A stretch of DNA of 64,000 nucleotides from Methylophilus aquaticus (GCF_030769565.1 NZ_JAVCAP010000014.1:179554-243553); one strand, 5' to 3'. Shown: positions 45,445 through 54,627, counted from the first letter of the stretch. The notes: generated from the letters alone by a model not told the origin. Numbers and translations: made by a program.

Positions 45445-45996
45445 ATGCTTGGAATTTTTTCATTGCTGTGCTGTGTGCTTGCCTGCTTGCTGCCAGTGAC
45501 TGCGATGCCTGCGCAAGAGGGCTCAGTACATGTGCGTGTGGTTGGGCATGGTATGCCTGACATCGACCTGGATAATGCGATTTATGAGGTACCGGTCAAG
45601 CCTGGGGTTAGCTATCAGGATCTGGTGTATAGCCTCAAGTCAGTGTCTGAGGGCATGAACTTTGTCAATCCGGCCAATTTTCCGATTGCAGAACACATGA
45701 AACAGCGTGGTTTGGATCCGCAAGGGGTGAAAGAGGTGCGCACCTTTTGTAATCTGAGTATGGGCACCGAAATCATGCTCGATCATCCGGAGTTCCTTGT
45801 TTTCGCACCGTGCAGACTTGCAATTTATGAGAAGGCGGACGCCTCCGGTCAGTTGCGTTTGTATCTGGGCCTTGACCGCCCCACGCATGACCTGAAAAAT
45901 ATTAAAAAGCCGACTGCTCGAGCTCAGGCTGCAGCACAGGAACTTGAAGATGCTCTGATCACGTTGATGGAAAGGGCGCGGCGCGGGGATTTCTGA
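45445..45996 (+). CDS. Exported DUF302 family protein
   Basis: A 183-residue protein with a signal peptide or membrane anchor (MLGIFSLLCCVLACLLPVTAMPAQE) followed by a region resembling DUF302: YQDLVYSLKSVSEGMNFVNPANFPIAEHMKQRG, the conserved VRTFCNLSMGTEIMLDHPEFLVFAPCRLAIYEKAD and PTHDLKN. Members of this group occur next to sulfur or thiol metabolism, but the function is not known. Two cysteines near the middle (FCNL, FAPCRL) are conserved-looking. ATG 45445 has GAGG six bases upstream; a TTG at 45433 is rejected. It follows cysB by 77 bases on the same strand. Confidence 0.8.
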   Translation: MLGIFSLLCCVLACLLPVTAMPAQEGSVHVRVVGHGMPDIDLDNAIYEVPVKPGVSYQDLVYSLKSVSEGMNFVNPANFPIAEHMKQRGLDPQGVKEVRTFCNLSMGTEIMLDHPEFLVFAPCRLAIYEKADASGQLRLYLGLDRPTHDLKNIKKPTARAQAAAQELEDALITLMERARRGDF

Positions 45997-46230
45997 TTTT
46001 ACAATCTCCCCAGCTACAGTGCGTGATACAGCTACAGCGCAGCCCTTTTGTTTTCATTTTGTCAGGTATTGATCTTCGGTTTTGATCGCTCAAATTGCTT
46101 TCTGCTTACTTGAAGCTTAATCAGTGACTTTAAATAACCGTTTTTCCTCTGTCCGGACACACAACAACCTTCCACTTTTTTCGGTCATCCCCTATACTCA
46201 AACATGCCATTAATTGTTTGAGTGAGCCTT

Positions 46231-47733
46231 ATGACGACCCCCATGCTGATTGCAAAAAATAACGAAACCGACAGTGTGATGCTGCCCAGAATGGCCAATC
46301 GCCATGGGTTGATTGCGGGTGCCACCGGCACTGGAAAAACGGTCACGCTGCAAAGTCTGGCCGAGCAGTTTTCACGGATTGGCGTACCGGTGTTTATGGC
46401 CGACGTTAAAGGTGATTTGTCGGGGATGAGCCAGGTGGGAGGTGGCAATGCCAAAGTCGAGGCCAGAGTGCAGCAGCTCAAGCTGACTGATTATACAAAC
46501 AAGGCATACCCTGTCATGTTCTGGGATATGTTTGGTGAAAAAGGCCATCCGGTACGCACCACCCTGAGTGAAATGGGCCCTTTGTTACTGGCGCGCATGT
46601 TGAATTTAAACGAGGTGCAAGGTGGTGTACTCAATGCGATTTTTAAAATCGCAGATGACAATGGCATGTTGCTTCTGGACTTGAAAGATTTACGCGCGAT
46701 GTCGCAGCACTGTGCCGAAAATTCAGCCACTTACCAAACCCAGTACGGCAATATTTCTGCTGCCAGTGTGGGTGCCATTCAGCGCGCACTGTTGCAGATT
46801 GAAACTGAAGGGGGGGATGTGCTGTTTGGTGAGCCTGCCCTCAACCTGGAAGACATGATGCAGACCGATGCCAAAGGCTTGGGGTTTATTAATATTCTGG
46901 CCGCCGATAAGTTGCTTAACTCTCCGCGTGTGTATGCCACATTGCTGCTATGGCTGCTTTCTGAACTGTTTGAAAAGTTGCCGGAAGTGGGCGACCTGGA
47001 AAAACCCAAGCTGGTCTTTTTCTTTGACGAAGCGCACTTGCTGTTTAACGATGCCCCTGCCATCTTGATGCAAAAAATCGAGCAGGTGGTGCGTCTGGTG
47101 CGTTCCAAAGGGGTGGGCGTGTATTTTGTTTCTCAAAATCCGCTGGATATTCCTGATGTGGTACTTGGCCAACTGGGTAACCGCGTACAGCATGCCTTGC
47201 GTGCGTTCACACCACGTGACCAGAAAGCCGTACAGGTTGCTGCGCAAACCTTCCGTGCCAACCCCACGCTGGATGTGGCCAAGGTGATTACCGAACTGGG
47301 TGTGGGAGAAGCGCTCGTTTCGTTTCTGGATGAAAAAGGGGCACCAACCCCGGTGGAGCGAACGTTTATTTGTCCGCCTGAAAGCCGCATTGGGCCGGCC
47401 ACCGATACAGAACGCCAGCATGCCATGGCACAGTCGCTGGTGGCTGGTGTGTATGACAAGCTGGTAGACAGAGAGTCCGCTTACGAGATTCTCAAGCAGC
47501 GCGCAGCAGAAGTCGCCAGTGAAGCCAGCACTGCTAAACATGCAGAAGAGACATCTGATTCGGGGTTTGACCTGGGCGGTATATTAGGAGGTAAAACCAG
47601 CCGTTCTGATTCTGTGCTGGAGTCGGCTGCCAAATCAGCTGCCCGGGCAATCGGCTCACAACTTGGCCGTGCCATTGTGCGTGGTGTGCTGGGGTCGATT
47701 CTTGGTGGAAGCAGCAGCAAAAGCCGCCGTTGA
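46231..47733 (+). CDS. HerA-like DUF853 ATPase
   Basis: A 500-residue ATPase of the YjgR/DUF853 (HerA-FtsK) family. The P-loop [24 protein letters not shown] lies near residues 25-48, with the family DVKGDLSGM motif following and [14 protein letters not shown] (Walker B, with Glu) near residue 268; [38 protein letters not shown] is diagnostic. The C-terminus is low-complexity and glycine/serine-rich ([11 protein letters not shown]). Function in bacteria is unclear; the fold suggests a hexameric DNA translocase. An upstream GTG at 46222 would add three residues. Confidence 0.92.
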   Translation: MTTPMLIAKNNETDSVMLPRMANRHGLIAGATGTGKTVTLQSLAEQFSRIGVPVFMADVKGDLSGMSQVGGGNAKVEARVQQLKLTDYTNKAYPVMFWDMFGEKGHPVRTTLSEMGPLLLARMLNLNEVQGGVLNAIFKIADDNGMLLLDLKDLRAMSQHCAENSATYQTQYGNISAASVGAIQRALLQIETEGGDVLFGEPALNLEDMMQTDAKGLGFINILAADKLLNSPRVYATLLLWLLSELFEKLPEVGDLEKPKLVFFFDEAHLLFNDAPAILMQKIEQVVRLVRSKGVGVYFVSQNPLDIPDVVLGQLGNRVQHALRAFTPRDQKAVQVAAQTFRANPTLDVAKVITELGVGEALVSFLDEKGAPTPVERTFICPPESRIGPATDTERQHAMAQSLVAGVYDKLVDRESAYEILKQRAAEVASEASTAKHAEETSDSGFDLGGILGGKTSRSDSVLESAAKSAARAIGSQLGRAIVRGVLGSILGGSSSKSRR

Positions 47734-47767
47734 TACTGCTGCTTTAAGGCTATTTACAGAGCGCGCC

Positions 47768-49414
47768 ATGCTGACTGATATCGAGATTGCACAAGCTGCA
47801 ACCCTGTTACCTATACACAACGTTGCCGAGAAGCTGGGCTTGTCTGCCGAGGCTTGGTTGCCCTATGGTCACCACATTGCCAAACTGACGCAGGCAACTG
47901 TCAGCAAGCTGCAACAGCAACCTGCGCGTGCCAAGCTAATTCTGGTCACCGCGATCAGCCCCACACCGGCGGGCGAGGGTAAAACGACGACGACGATTGG
48001 CCTCACAGATGCACTGAATCATGCAGGTTATCCTGCCATGGCATGCTTGCGCGAACCATCCATGGGGCCGGTGTTTGGTATGAAAGGGGGCGCGACCGGC
48101 GGAGGCTATGCCCAAGTCGTCCCGATGGAAAACATTAACCTGCATTTTACCGGCGACTTTCATGCCATCAGTGCGGCCAATAATTTACTGGCTGCATTAA
48201 TCGATAATCATATTTATCACGGCAATGCGCTGGGCTTCGAGCATGTCAGCTGGCGCCGCTGTATGGATATGAATGACCGTGCCTTGCGTCGGGTGACGCT
48301 GGATCATGAGGTGCATACCGGATTTGATATCACGGTGGCCAGCGAGGTCATGGCCATTTTCTGTCTGGCGACTGATTTGCAAGATTTGACGGCCAGACTG
48401 GGGCGCATACAGGTGGGTAGCAATGCCGCCGGAAATCCCATCTTTGCCAGCGATTTGCAGGCAGAAGGCGCGATGACTGCCTTGCTTAAAGATGCCTTCC
48501 AGCCCAACCTGGTGCAAACCCTGGCCGGTTCACCGGCACTGGTGCATGGCGGGCCATTTGCTAATATTGCACATGGCTGCAATTCACTGGTGGCCACGCG
48601 TTCGGCGTTGCGGCTGGCAGATTACGTGGTGACAGAAGCCGGTTTTGGTGCCGACCTGGGTGCTGAAAAGTTTATGGATATCAAGTGCCGCCAGTCAGGT
48701 TTGCGCCCGGATGTGGCGGTGTTGGTGGCGACCGTGCGGGCGCTGAAGTATCACGGCGGGATAGAAGTCGCCGATTTAAACAATGAGCATCTGGACGCAC
48801 TCCAGGCTGGCCTGGCAAACCTGAAAAAACACCTCGATAACCTGCATCACCAGTTTGGCTTGCCAGTACTGGTGGCACTCAACCATTTCAGCCATGATAC
48901 TGAAGCAGAAGTCGCCTTGGTCGATGCTGCTGTGCAAAGCTGGGGTTATCAGATGCACGTTTGCAAACATTGGGCGAATGGGGCCAGTGGTGCCAGCGAT
49001 TTGGCCAAGGCGTTGGTCACGCAACTATCACAGGCTTCAACAGGTGCTCGACTGGCCTATGCTGACGATGTGGCGCTGGAGGAAAAACTGGCCTTGGTGG
49101 CACGCCAGATTTACGGTGCTGACGGCGTAGCATTTAGCCCGGCTGCGCAAGCCCAGTTACATGCTCTGGCAGCGGCCAGTCAGGGGTTGCCAGTGTGTGT
49201 GGCGAAGACCCAATACTCGTTCTCGTGTGATCCAAAGCAGCGCAATGTGCCTGTGGGCCATACCCTGTTAGTGCGAGAGTTGCGTCTTGCACGTGGCGCC
49301 GGTTTTGTTGTCGCCATTTGTGGCGATATCATGACCATGCCAGGCTTGCCAAAACAGCCCGCCAGTATACGTATCGGGGTGGCTGCAGATGGTAAAATCA
49401 GCGGGCTTTCTTAA
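47768..49414 (+). CDS. fhs: Formate-tetrahydrofolate ligase
   Basis: ATP-dependent ligation of formate to tetrahydrofolate, giving 10-formyl-THF. The 548-residue product has the P-loop TAISPTPAGEGKTTTTIGLTDAL near residue 60, the family signature AMACLREPSMGPVFGMKGGATGGGYAQVVPMENINLHFTGD, VTEAGFGADLGAEKFMDIKCR and GHTLLVRELRLARGAGFVVAICGDIMTMPGLP. A start at 47663 inside the preceding gene is rejected in favour of ATG 47768, which lies 35 bases after that gene and matches the family N-terminus. In a methylotroph the enzyme links formate to C1 assimilation. Confidence 0.97.
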   Translation: MLTDIEIAQAATLLPIHNVAEKLGLSAEAWLPYGHHIAKLTQATVSKLQQQPARAKLILVTAISPTPAGEGKTTTTIGLTDALNHAGYPAMACLREPSMGPVFGMKGGATGGGYAQVVPMENINLHFTGDFHAISAANNLLAALIDNHIYHGNALGFEHVSWRRCMDMNDRALRRVTLDHEVHTGFDITVASEVMAIFCLATDLQDLTARLGRIQVGSNAAGNPIFASDLQAEGAMTALLKDAFQPNLVQTLAGSPALVHGGPFANIAHGCNSLVATRSALRLADYVVTEAGFGADLGAEKFMDIKCRQSGLRPDVAVLVATVRALKYHGGIEVADLNNEHLDALQAGLANLKKHLDNLHHQFGLPVLVALNHFSHDTEAEVALVDAAVQSWGYQMHVCKHWANGASGASDLAKALVTQLSQASTGARLAYADDVALEEKLALVARQIYGADGVAFSPAAQAQLHALAAASQGLPVCVAKTQYSFSCDPKQRNVPVGHTLLVRELRLARGAGFVVAICGDIMTMPGLPKQPASIRIGVAADGKISGLS

Positions 49415-49425
49415 TTCTCAATTGT

Positions 49426-49986
49426 ATGTTGACCTTCCAGCAAGTCGGCCAAGCCGACCAGACCATTCATAAGTCCCGTTTTTTTGCGCGTGCCATGCGC
49501 TGTGAAAACGAACGTGAACTGGCGCTGTTTTTGCGACAGTTTGCCAGCGAACATCAAAGTGCAGGCCATTTGGCTTATGCGTTTCGCATGCAAACCGCGG
49601 ATGGCATCGTCGCCCGTTTTTCGGATGCTGGTGAACCTGCCGGAACGGCTGGCAAACCAATTCAGCAAATGCTGGATGGACAGAATTATGTCAATTGCTG
49701 TGTCGCTGTTATACGCTATTATGGCGGGGTCAATCTGGGCACCGGTGGTTTGGTACGTGCTTATGGCGGCACTGCCAAAATCGCCATGGAGAGGGCAGGC
49801 AGTATTCCTTTTGTCGAGATGGTAGAACTACACATCAAGACGACTTACAAGCGCGTGGATGAATTGACACGGGAAGTACAAAAAGTCAAAGGCGAAGTGC
49901 TGGATAAGCATTTTGATGAGGCAGTGCATTTCTTGTTGAAATTGCCATTGGATGCAGCGCGTCGGCTACAAGAGAAGTTTACTTAA
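49426..49986 (+). CDS. YigZ/IMPACT family protein
   Basis: A 186-residue protein of the UPF0029/IMPACT family. The N-terminal IMPACT domain contains KSRFFARAMRCENERELALFLRQFASEHQSAGHLAYAFRMQ, then FSDAGEPAGTAGKPIQQMLDGQNYVNCCVAVIRYYGGVNLGTGGLVRAYG, the strongly conserved core. The C-terminal region is a small ferredoxin-like domain. The bacterial function is uncertain; eukaryotic relatives regulate translation. It follows fhs by 11 bases. Confidence 0.92.
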   Translation: MLTFQQVGQADQTIHKSRFFARAMRCENERELALFLRQFASEHQSAGHLAYAFRMQTADGIVARFSDAGEPAGTAGKPIQQMLDGQNYVNCCVAVIRYYGGVNLGTGGLVRAYGGTAKIAMERAGSIPFVEMVELHIKTTYKRVDELTREVQKVKGEVLDKHFDEAVHFLLKLPLDAARRLQEKFT

Positions 49987-49993
49987 TCTTTAA

Positions 49994-51010
49994 ATGAAAG
50001 AAAGTATGACACAGGCTCAAAGGTTCGATATTGCGTCTTATGGCGTGATGGCAGTATTGATGCTGCTGGTGTTACAGGTGCACTTGTTACCGGCACTGCT
50101 GATTGGCTTGCTGGTGTTCGAACTGATCCATATTATTTCGCCGATTATTGAGCGAAAAGTCCCCGGAAAGTACGCCAAACTGTTATCTGTCATGTTGCTG
50201 GCGACTCTTATTATCAGTTTGCTGGTTGGTTTAGGCATGGGTTTGATCACACTGATTCGTAGTGATTCAGGTGGTTTTTCCATGCTGTTTGATCAGCTGG
50301 CACGCATCATTGAGGATTCGCGCAAAGTATTACCTGCCTGGTTAAATGACCGGTTGCCAGATGATGCCATTACACTGCAGCAAACCGTGATTGAATGGCT
50401 GCGCGCCCATTCGGCTGATTGGCAATTACTGGGCAAGGAAGCGGGCCATCATCTGGCGCATATTCTGATTGCCATGGTGATTGGCGCCATGGTTGCCCTG
50501 CACGATGTCGAGACTCACAGTCGCTACAAGCCTTTTGCGCAGAGCCTGATGCGTCGCGCGGCACTTTTTTCCGCAGCATTCAAAAATATTGTGTTCGCGC
50601 AAATCAAGATATCCGCAGTGAATGCTACGCTGACGGCAGTTTATCTGGCGATTGTGCTGCCCTTGTGTGGCGTGCACCTGCCATTTACCAAAACCTTGAT
50701 TGCCATTACTTTTCTGGTAGGGCTGTTGCCAGTCATTGGTAATCTCATTTCCAATACAGTGATTGTGATTGTCAGCACCAGCCATTCTTTTCTGATTGCG
50801 CTTGGCTCACTCGGGTTTCTGGTGATTATTCACAAGCTTGAATACTTCCTCAATGCCAGAATAGTCGGGGAGCAAATCCATGCGCGGGCATGGGAGTTGC
50901 TGGTGGCCATGTTGTTGATGGAAGCGACCTTTGGCGTGACTGGCATTGTGGCAGCGCCGGTCTATTATGCGTATATCAAGAGTGAATGCCGCGTACGCGA
51001 CTGGATTTAA
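49994..51010 (+). CDS. AI-2E/PerM family membrane protein
   Basis: A 338-residue inner-membrane protein of the AI-2E (PerM/TqsA) family. About seven helices are present with a soluble segment at about residues 80-155 containing QLARIIEDSRKVLPAWLNDRLPDD, and the family signature around ITFLVGLLPVIGNLISNTVIVIVS and IHKLEYFLNARIVGEQIHARAWELL. Relatives have been linked to autoinducer export and to Na/Li-H antiport, so the substrate cannot be fixed. It begins seven bases after the YigZ gene; a second ATG at 50006 is also possible. Confidence 0.88.
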   Translation: MKESMTQAQRFDIASYGVMAVLMLLVLQVHLLPALLIGLLVFELIHIISPIIERKVPGKYAKLLSVMLLATLIISLLVGLGMGLITLIRSDSGGFSMLFDQLARIIEDSRKVLPAWLNDRLPDDAITLQQTVIEWLRAHSADWQLLGKEAGHHLAHILIAMVIGAMVALHDVETHSRYKPFAQSLMRRAALFSAAFKNIVFAQIKISAVNATLTAVYLAIVLPLCGVHLPFTKTLIAITFLVGLLPVIGNLISNTVIVIVSTSHSFLIALGSLGFLVIIHKLEYFLNARIVGEQIHARAWELLVAMLLMEATFGVTGIVAAPVYYAYIKSECRVRDWI

Positions 51011-51024
51011 TGATTGAGATAAAT

Positions 51025-51060
51025 AAAAAGCGCGCTTCAGAGATACTGCCGCGCGCTTTT
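51025..51060. terminator. Bidirectional terminator between the AI-2E gene and the M48 gene
   Basis: AAAAAGCGCGC...GCGCGCTTTT around a 14-base loop, between convergent genes. Confidence 0.75.
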
Positions 51061-51073
51061 GATGATGGCCGTT

Positions 51074-51985
51074 TTACTTTAAACGATATAAACGACTGTC
51101 CAGTGTTTTGCCGCCCTCCATGCTATCCAGCTGATTGCCACTGATCAGGCTGAGTTGAGCCAACCGTTCATCCGGGTGCGGGTGGGTTTGAAACAGCAGG
51201 GCCATGCTGCTATCGTTATTACTTACTTGCGCCAGCGCCTGCAGTACCTCGGCCAGTCCATACACTTCATAACCGGCGCGTGCAGCCAGCACAGTCCCCA
51301 TGCTGTCGGCTTCGTATTCTGCACTTTTATCCAGATTGCGCGCACTGATTTCGGCACCGGTACTGACGGCGCGCTGCGTCAGCTTGTTTTTACTGATTTT
51401 TTCTTTCAGAAAAGCAGTGCCAGCATCGAGCAGCGCCTGTTTTTGCATGACTTTCAAATGGTGCTTTTGCACCACGTGTGCAATTTCGTGCCCGAGTACG
51501 CCTGCCAGTTGCGCTTCACTGGTCAAGCGCTGATATAAGCCTTTGGTGATGAGTACATAACCACCGGGTGTGGCAAACGCATTGATATCGCTGCTGTCAA
51601 TCACGCCAAAATGCCAGGCAATGTCCGCACGTTCAGATTGGCTGGCCACCCAGCGCCCCACTTTATTCACATAGGCCTGTAACCCTGCATCACTCACCAG
51701 TGGCGCAGCGCCCAGTATGGTGCCTGTCACATTGCGGCCAACTGCAATTTCATCTTCCAGGCTAGGGCTTGTCCAGTTGATATTGGCCAATTTGTCCTGT
51801 GCCGAGGCGTTATCTGCGGTGCCGGATGCCGGTGCGGTAGAGGTTTCTTTTTTATCAGTCACCCCTATCTGCTCTTTGACTGCATCTTTGAGCGCACCTT
51901 TTAAATCAAAGGCCTGGCTTGTGCCGATCAGGCAGGCGGCACAGGCCAGGGCAATGGCCTTTTGCTTCAATACGTTGTGGTTCAT
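51074..51985 (-). CDS. Exported M48 family metalloprotease
   Basis: A 303-residue periplasmic protease. The N-terminus is a signal peptide (AIALACAACLIGTSQA-F). The catalytic zinc helix is AGVLGHEIAHVVQKHH near residues 162-177, with the third ligand glutamate in KSAEYEADSMGTVLAARAGYE. The region INAFATPGGYVLITKGLYQRLTSEAQLAGVLGHEIAH matches BepA/LoiP-type M48 proteases, which degrade misfolded outer-membrane proteins, but the N-terminal part (DLKGALKDAVKEQIGVTDKKE) is specific. The ATG overlaps the SH3 gene stop by four bases, placing it last in a three-gene operon behind CHASE2. Confidence 0.9.
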   Translation of the reverse strand: MNHNVLKQKAIALACAACLIGTSQAFDLKGALKDAVKEQIGVTDKKETSTAPASGTADNASAQDKLANINWTSPSLEDEIAVGRNVTGTILGAAPLVSDAGLQAYVNKVGRWVASQSERADIAWHFGVIDSSDINAFATPGGYVLITKGLYQRLTSEAQLAGVLGHEIAHVVQKHHLKVMQKQALLDAGTAFLKEKISKNKLTQRAVSTGAEISARNLDKSAEYEADSMGTVLAARAGYEVYGLAEVLQALAQVSNNDSSMALLFQTHPHPDERLAQLSLISGNQLDSMEGGKTLDSRLYRLK

Positions 51986-52491
51986 TGCGCACCTCCTGTA
52001 AAGTAAGGATAGCTGCGGCTATTCAAGCCAGCACTGGCCGCAAATTGCTTCGCTTCCTCAGCGTTCACGGTATAGCTCTCCAATTTTTTGGTTTCACTTT
52101 CGTTAAACTGCGCAGTTTTCAAGTCTTCTGCGCTCAGGCCCCGTATGCCCGTGGTAGAAACCACCTTGCCAGTCCCGCTACGACCAGTCGCCACGCCAAC
52201 CATCCCCGCCACATTGCTGCTGCCTGCGTTGTTGCGCTTCACAGTGAGCAGGCGTACCCAGCCAGTTTTACCGTTGCTTTTGATCTGTAACCATGCGCCT
52301 TTTTTGTTCACAATCTCGACGGCATCATTCTTGTTGACGGTGCCAACGACTTTGGCGTCATTAAATGCGTCAACACGCAACTGGTCGGGTTTCAAAATCA
52401 CGCCAGTTTCTGCTGCGTTCGCAGCATGGATGCCAAACACCGTGCTGCAACACAAGGCGGCTATCAGCCCTAAACATTGCTTTTTAATCAT
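51982..52491 (-). CDS. Exported SH3-domain protein
   Basis: A 169-residue exported protein with a signal peptide (MIKKQCLGLIAALCCSTVFGIHAANA-AET). It is followed by a bacterial SH3 (SH3b) domain at about residues 30-88: LRVDAFNDAKVVGTVNKNDAVEIVNKKGAWLQIKSNGKTGWVRLLTV. The C-terminal half (SSTTGIRGLSAEDLKTAQ...) resembles a short helical region found in partners of M48 proteases: GLSAEDLKTAQFNESETKKLESYTVNAEEAKQFAASAGL. It could bind peptidoglycan or a protease client. It is translationally coupled at both ends (ATGA overlaps) to the CHASE2 and M48 genes. Confidence 0.85.
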   Translation of the reverse strand: MIKKQCLGLIAALCCSTVFGIHAANAAETGVILKPDQLRVDAFNDAKVVGTVNKNDAVEIVNKKGAWLQIKSNGKTGWVRLLTVKRNNAGSSNVAGMVGVATGRSGTGKVVSTTGIRGLSAEDLKTAQFNESETKKLESYTVNAEEAKQFAASAGLNSRSYPYFTGGAQ

Positions 52492-54188
52492 TGATCGCTC
52501 TCTACTTTCTGTGATGTGTGTTCCATTTCAAGCTGTATCATCGCTTGCGCAAATAAAATACGCCACTGGGCTGCCAGTTGTGAAGTGTTGCTGGCGATGA
52601 TGCCGCGGTGCAGGGCATAACGTACCTGACTATTTTCTGGCAGCCCCAGAGTACGTACAAATGCCGTTAAGTGGGTTGCCAGCTGGGTGGCATCCTGCAT
52701 GGCTGCCTCACGGTATTCTGCTTGCGGGCTGTATTGCCAACTGACAATCATCATATCGCCAAACAATCCCCACACGCCGCTTTGTGTACCGGCCATCACA
52801 TCGACCTGGTTTGGGGCACGGCTGGCAAGTTCAGCTTCTTTGCGTATCCGTTTCATTACCGCATCGCCCAGAGATTCCACGCTCTCTATGGTGAGCGGCA
52901 TTAATAAGACTTCTTGTTCCGGACTGTCTGCCTTCAGGCCAAAAGCCAGCCAGCGCTGTAGTGCGCGGTCAGTGGCCAGCGCATAAATTTTAGCGATCCC
53001 GAAATAAGCTACCGCCCAGAAAATCGGTGCAGCCAGATCCAGGTAGGTATGGATCAGGTTAATCGCCAAGTAGGAAAGTACCAGCAAACCGATCTGGCTA
53101 CCCGTAAACACACCATTGAAGCGGTCACGGTCTACCTTGAAATAAAAGGCCAGCGTGGTAAGCCAGACCAGCAGCAAACTCAGCACAATATAAGGCAGTT
53201 TGCCGCGCCAGACCTTGAGATAGTCCTGATGCATGGTGTTATCCAGCGCCGTGGCCAGTATTTCCACACCGGGGAACTGCTTGTCCATCGCCGTCGGTTT
53301 GATATCAAACAATGCGGGTGCAGTGGAGCCAATAATGATGATCTTATCTTTAAATTCCGCCTGGGGACGTTTGGGCTGCGCACTGGTGATGTCGGTATAG
53401 AGGTCGCTGAAGGTGACATATTGATAGGTAAATGGCTTGCCTCGCCAGTTAAGTAGCATATCATCCGGCGTCTGGCTGTTGTCATAATGCAAGGCGTCAG
53501 CCACAGTGACCGGAAGAGATGGTAACGTCCAGCCACGGTCGGTATGTCGCATGCGATACTCACGCACTACGCCATCATTGTCGGGATACACATTGTGGGT
53601 GCCCAGGCGTTGTGCTTTCCATGCGCCTTTGAAATAAGGGGGAATCGCGGCAAATGTGGCCTTCAGGTCTGCATCTGGCGCATGTATCAAACCGGGCATT
53701 TGCGCATAGGTCAATGCACTTTGGCTATCCTGGCTTGCATCTAGCCTCAGCAGCGGAAAAAAGCAACGATCACACGCGGTAATCACATCGTTGAAGTAGC
53801 TGTCGCTGTCTGGGTTGTAGATATCCGCATCTGAAAACACGATGTCAAAAATAATGGCTTTGGGCTGTTGGTGTTGCAGGTTTTCAACCAGTTCACCGAC
53901 TACCTGGCGTGGCCATGGCCAGCGTCCGTATTCTTTTGACATGGCTGCCAGGCTGGCTTCGTTGATGTCGATGATGACAATGGTGGGGTCTGCTGACGGT
54001 TTGAAAATGCGGTTTTTGACCATCATGTCGAACGCCTTGTCGCGCATGTTCTGACCAACATGCAGGACCGCGGCATCCAGCAGGATAAACAGGCTGAAGA
54101 GCAGTGCCAGGTAAAGGTAAAAATTATTTTTAAGCCGGCGCGTCAGGTTGGCCAGCCAAAAGCCCAGCATCAGTTTCAGTTTTAGCAT
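52488..54188 (-). CDS. CHASE2 sensor with degenerate cyclase-like C-terminus
   Basis: A 566-residue membrane sensor. TM1 is at about residues 24-42, the extracytoplasmic CHASE2 domain covers about 45-345 (VIIDINEASLAAMSKEYGRWPWPRQVVGELVENL, AIIFDIVFSDADIYNPDSD, DKIIIIGSTAPALFDIKPTAMD), and three helices follow at about 348-420. The cytoplasmic part shows in order VWGLFGDMMIVSW (472-484) and VRYALHRGIIASN (522-534), which parallel the GDxxMAxF and GIxxGxxxxGN blocks of class III nucleotidyl cyclases. The first metal-binding aspartate block (FxDI) is not found; EVLLMPLTIESVES stands at its place. So it is probably a non-cyclising or divergent relative. This reading is inference from motif order. 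Confidence 0.78.
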   Translation of the reverse strand: MLKLKLMLGFWLANLTRRLKNNFYLYLALLFSLFILLDAAVLHVGQNMRDKAFDMMVKNRIFKPSADPTIVIIDINEASLAAMSKEYGRWPWPRQVVGELVENLQHQQPKAIIFDIVFSDADIYNPDSDSYFNDVITACDRCFFPLLRLDASQDSQSALTYAQMPGLIHAPDADLKATFAAIPPYFKGAWKAQRLGTHNVYPDNDGVVREYRMRHTDRGWTLPSLPVTVADALHYDNSQTPDDMLLNWRGKPFTYQYVTFSDLYTDITSAQPKRPQAEFKDKIIIIGSTAPALFDIKPTAMDKQFPGVEILATALDNTMHQDYLKVWRGKLPYIVLSLLLVWLTTLAFYFKVDRDRFNGVFTGSQIGLLVLSYLAINLIHTYLDLAAPIFWAVAYFGIAKIYALATDRALQRWLAFGLKADSPEQEVLLMPLTIESVESLGDAVMKRIRKEAELASRAPNQVDVMAGTQSGVWGLFGDMMIVSWQYSPQAEYREAAMQDATQLATHLTAFVRTLGLPENSQVRYALHRGIIASNTSQLAAQWRILFAQAMIQLEMEHTSQKVESDQ

Positions 54189-54384
54189 ATAACCCCTGTT
54201 GAATCAGTCATCATGCTGGCGCGTGAGGGATTGCCTGTTGCAGCCGTTGGCGATGATGGTTAATTGTGTGTATTGTTGACTGCCTGGCAGGCGTTTAGCC
54301 TCAAAATACCCGCCATTGGCCCGAACGGGCCATTGAGTCTTAGTGCCCAGATCCGTATTCTAGCAATAACGCAAACGCACTGAC
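54189..54384. other. Intergenic region upstream of the CHASE2 operon
   Basis: No gene seen in these ~200 bases, which form part of a 508-base gap between annotated larger genes. They contain two tight palindromic stretches, GCCTGGCAGGC near 54281-54295 and TGGCCCGAACGGGCCA at 54317-54332. The CHASE2 promoter must lie here, but no clear -35/-10 pair was found. Confidence 0.5.
54317..54332. repeat. Perfect hairpin TGGCCCG-AA-CGGGCCA
   Basis: Seven-base perfect inverted repeat with a two-base spacer, 130 bases upstream of the CHASE2 start and 53 before the small ORF. It may be a protein site or a transcript hairpin; no T run follows on either strand. Confidence 0.5.
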
Positions 54385-54468
54385 ATGTTTATGAGTTTGA
54401 ATCTGAAAATACTGTTATTTGGATTTCTGTTGTTGATCATCATCAGCCTCATGGATGTGTTTGTGTGA
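54385..54468 (+). CDS. Possible 27-residue membrane microprotein
   Basis: An ATG ORF encoding 27 residues, MFMSLNLKILLFG then FLLLIIISLMDVFV: one hydrophobic helix with a basic N-terminal flank and acidic C-terminus. Its own intrinsic terminator follows 49 bases after the stop, which argues for a short separate transcript. There is no clear ribosome site before the first ATG, and no homologue is recognised. It may also be a small RNA with an incidental ORF. Confidence 0.4.
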   Translation: MFMSLNLKILLFGFLLLIIISLMDVFV

Positions 54469-54517
54469 TTGCACCGTGTGTTTGTAGTTTGTGTTTTTCA
54501 AGTTAAAGTCTCTTATC

Positions 54518-54544
54518 AGCCCCGATCTTTCGGGGCTTTTTTTG
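54518..54544 (+). terminator. Terminator after the 27-codon ORF
   Basis: AGCCCCG/CGGGGCT with a six-base loop ATCTTT, followed by T7. It stands alone between the small ORF and the PEP-CTERM gene. Confidence 0.85.
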
Positions 54545-54615
54545 GGCCATTTTTTCGTGGTAAGGTAGTCATGACCATCATTTAATCTTCATCTGAGTGA
54601 AAACTTTCTGCCACA

Positions 54616-54627
54616 GTGCCTAGGCAC
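54616..54627. promoter_or_regulatory. Perfect 12-base palindrome upstream of the PEP-CTERM gene
   Basis: GTGCCTAGGCAC is a perfect palindrome about 70 bases before the start of the PEP-CTERM gene. It may be a regulator site; a further GTGC...GGCAC pair (GTGCTGATTTGGCAC) follows at 54645-54659. Confidence 0.4.

Noticed and set aside
46011-46037. Direct repeat CAGCTACAG at 46011 and 46029
   Set aside because: Two nine-base copies only, 18 bases apart, without other support; could be chance. Not called as an operator.
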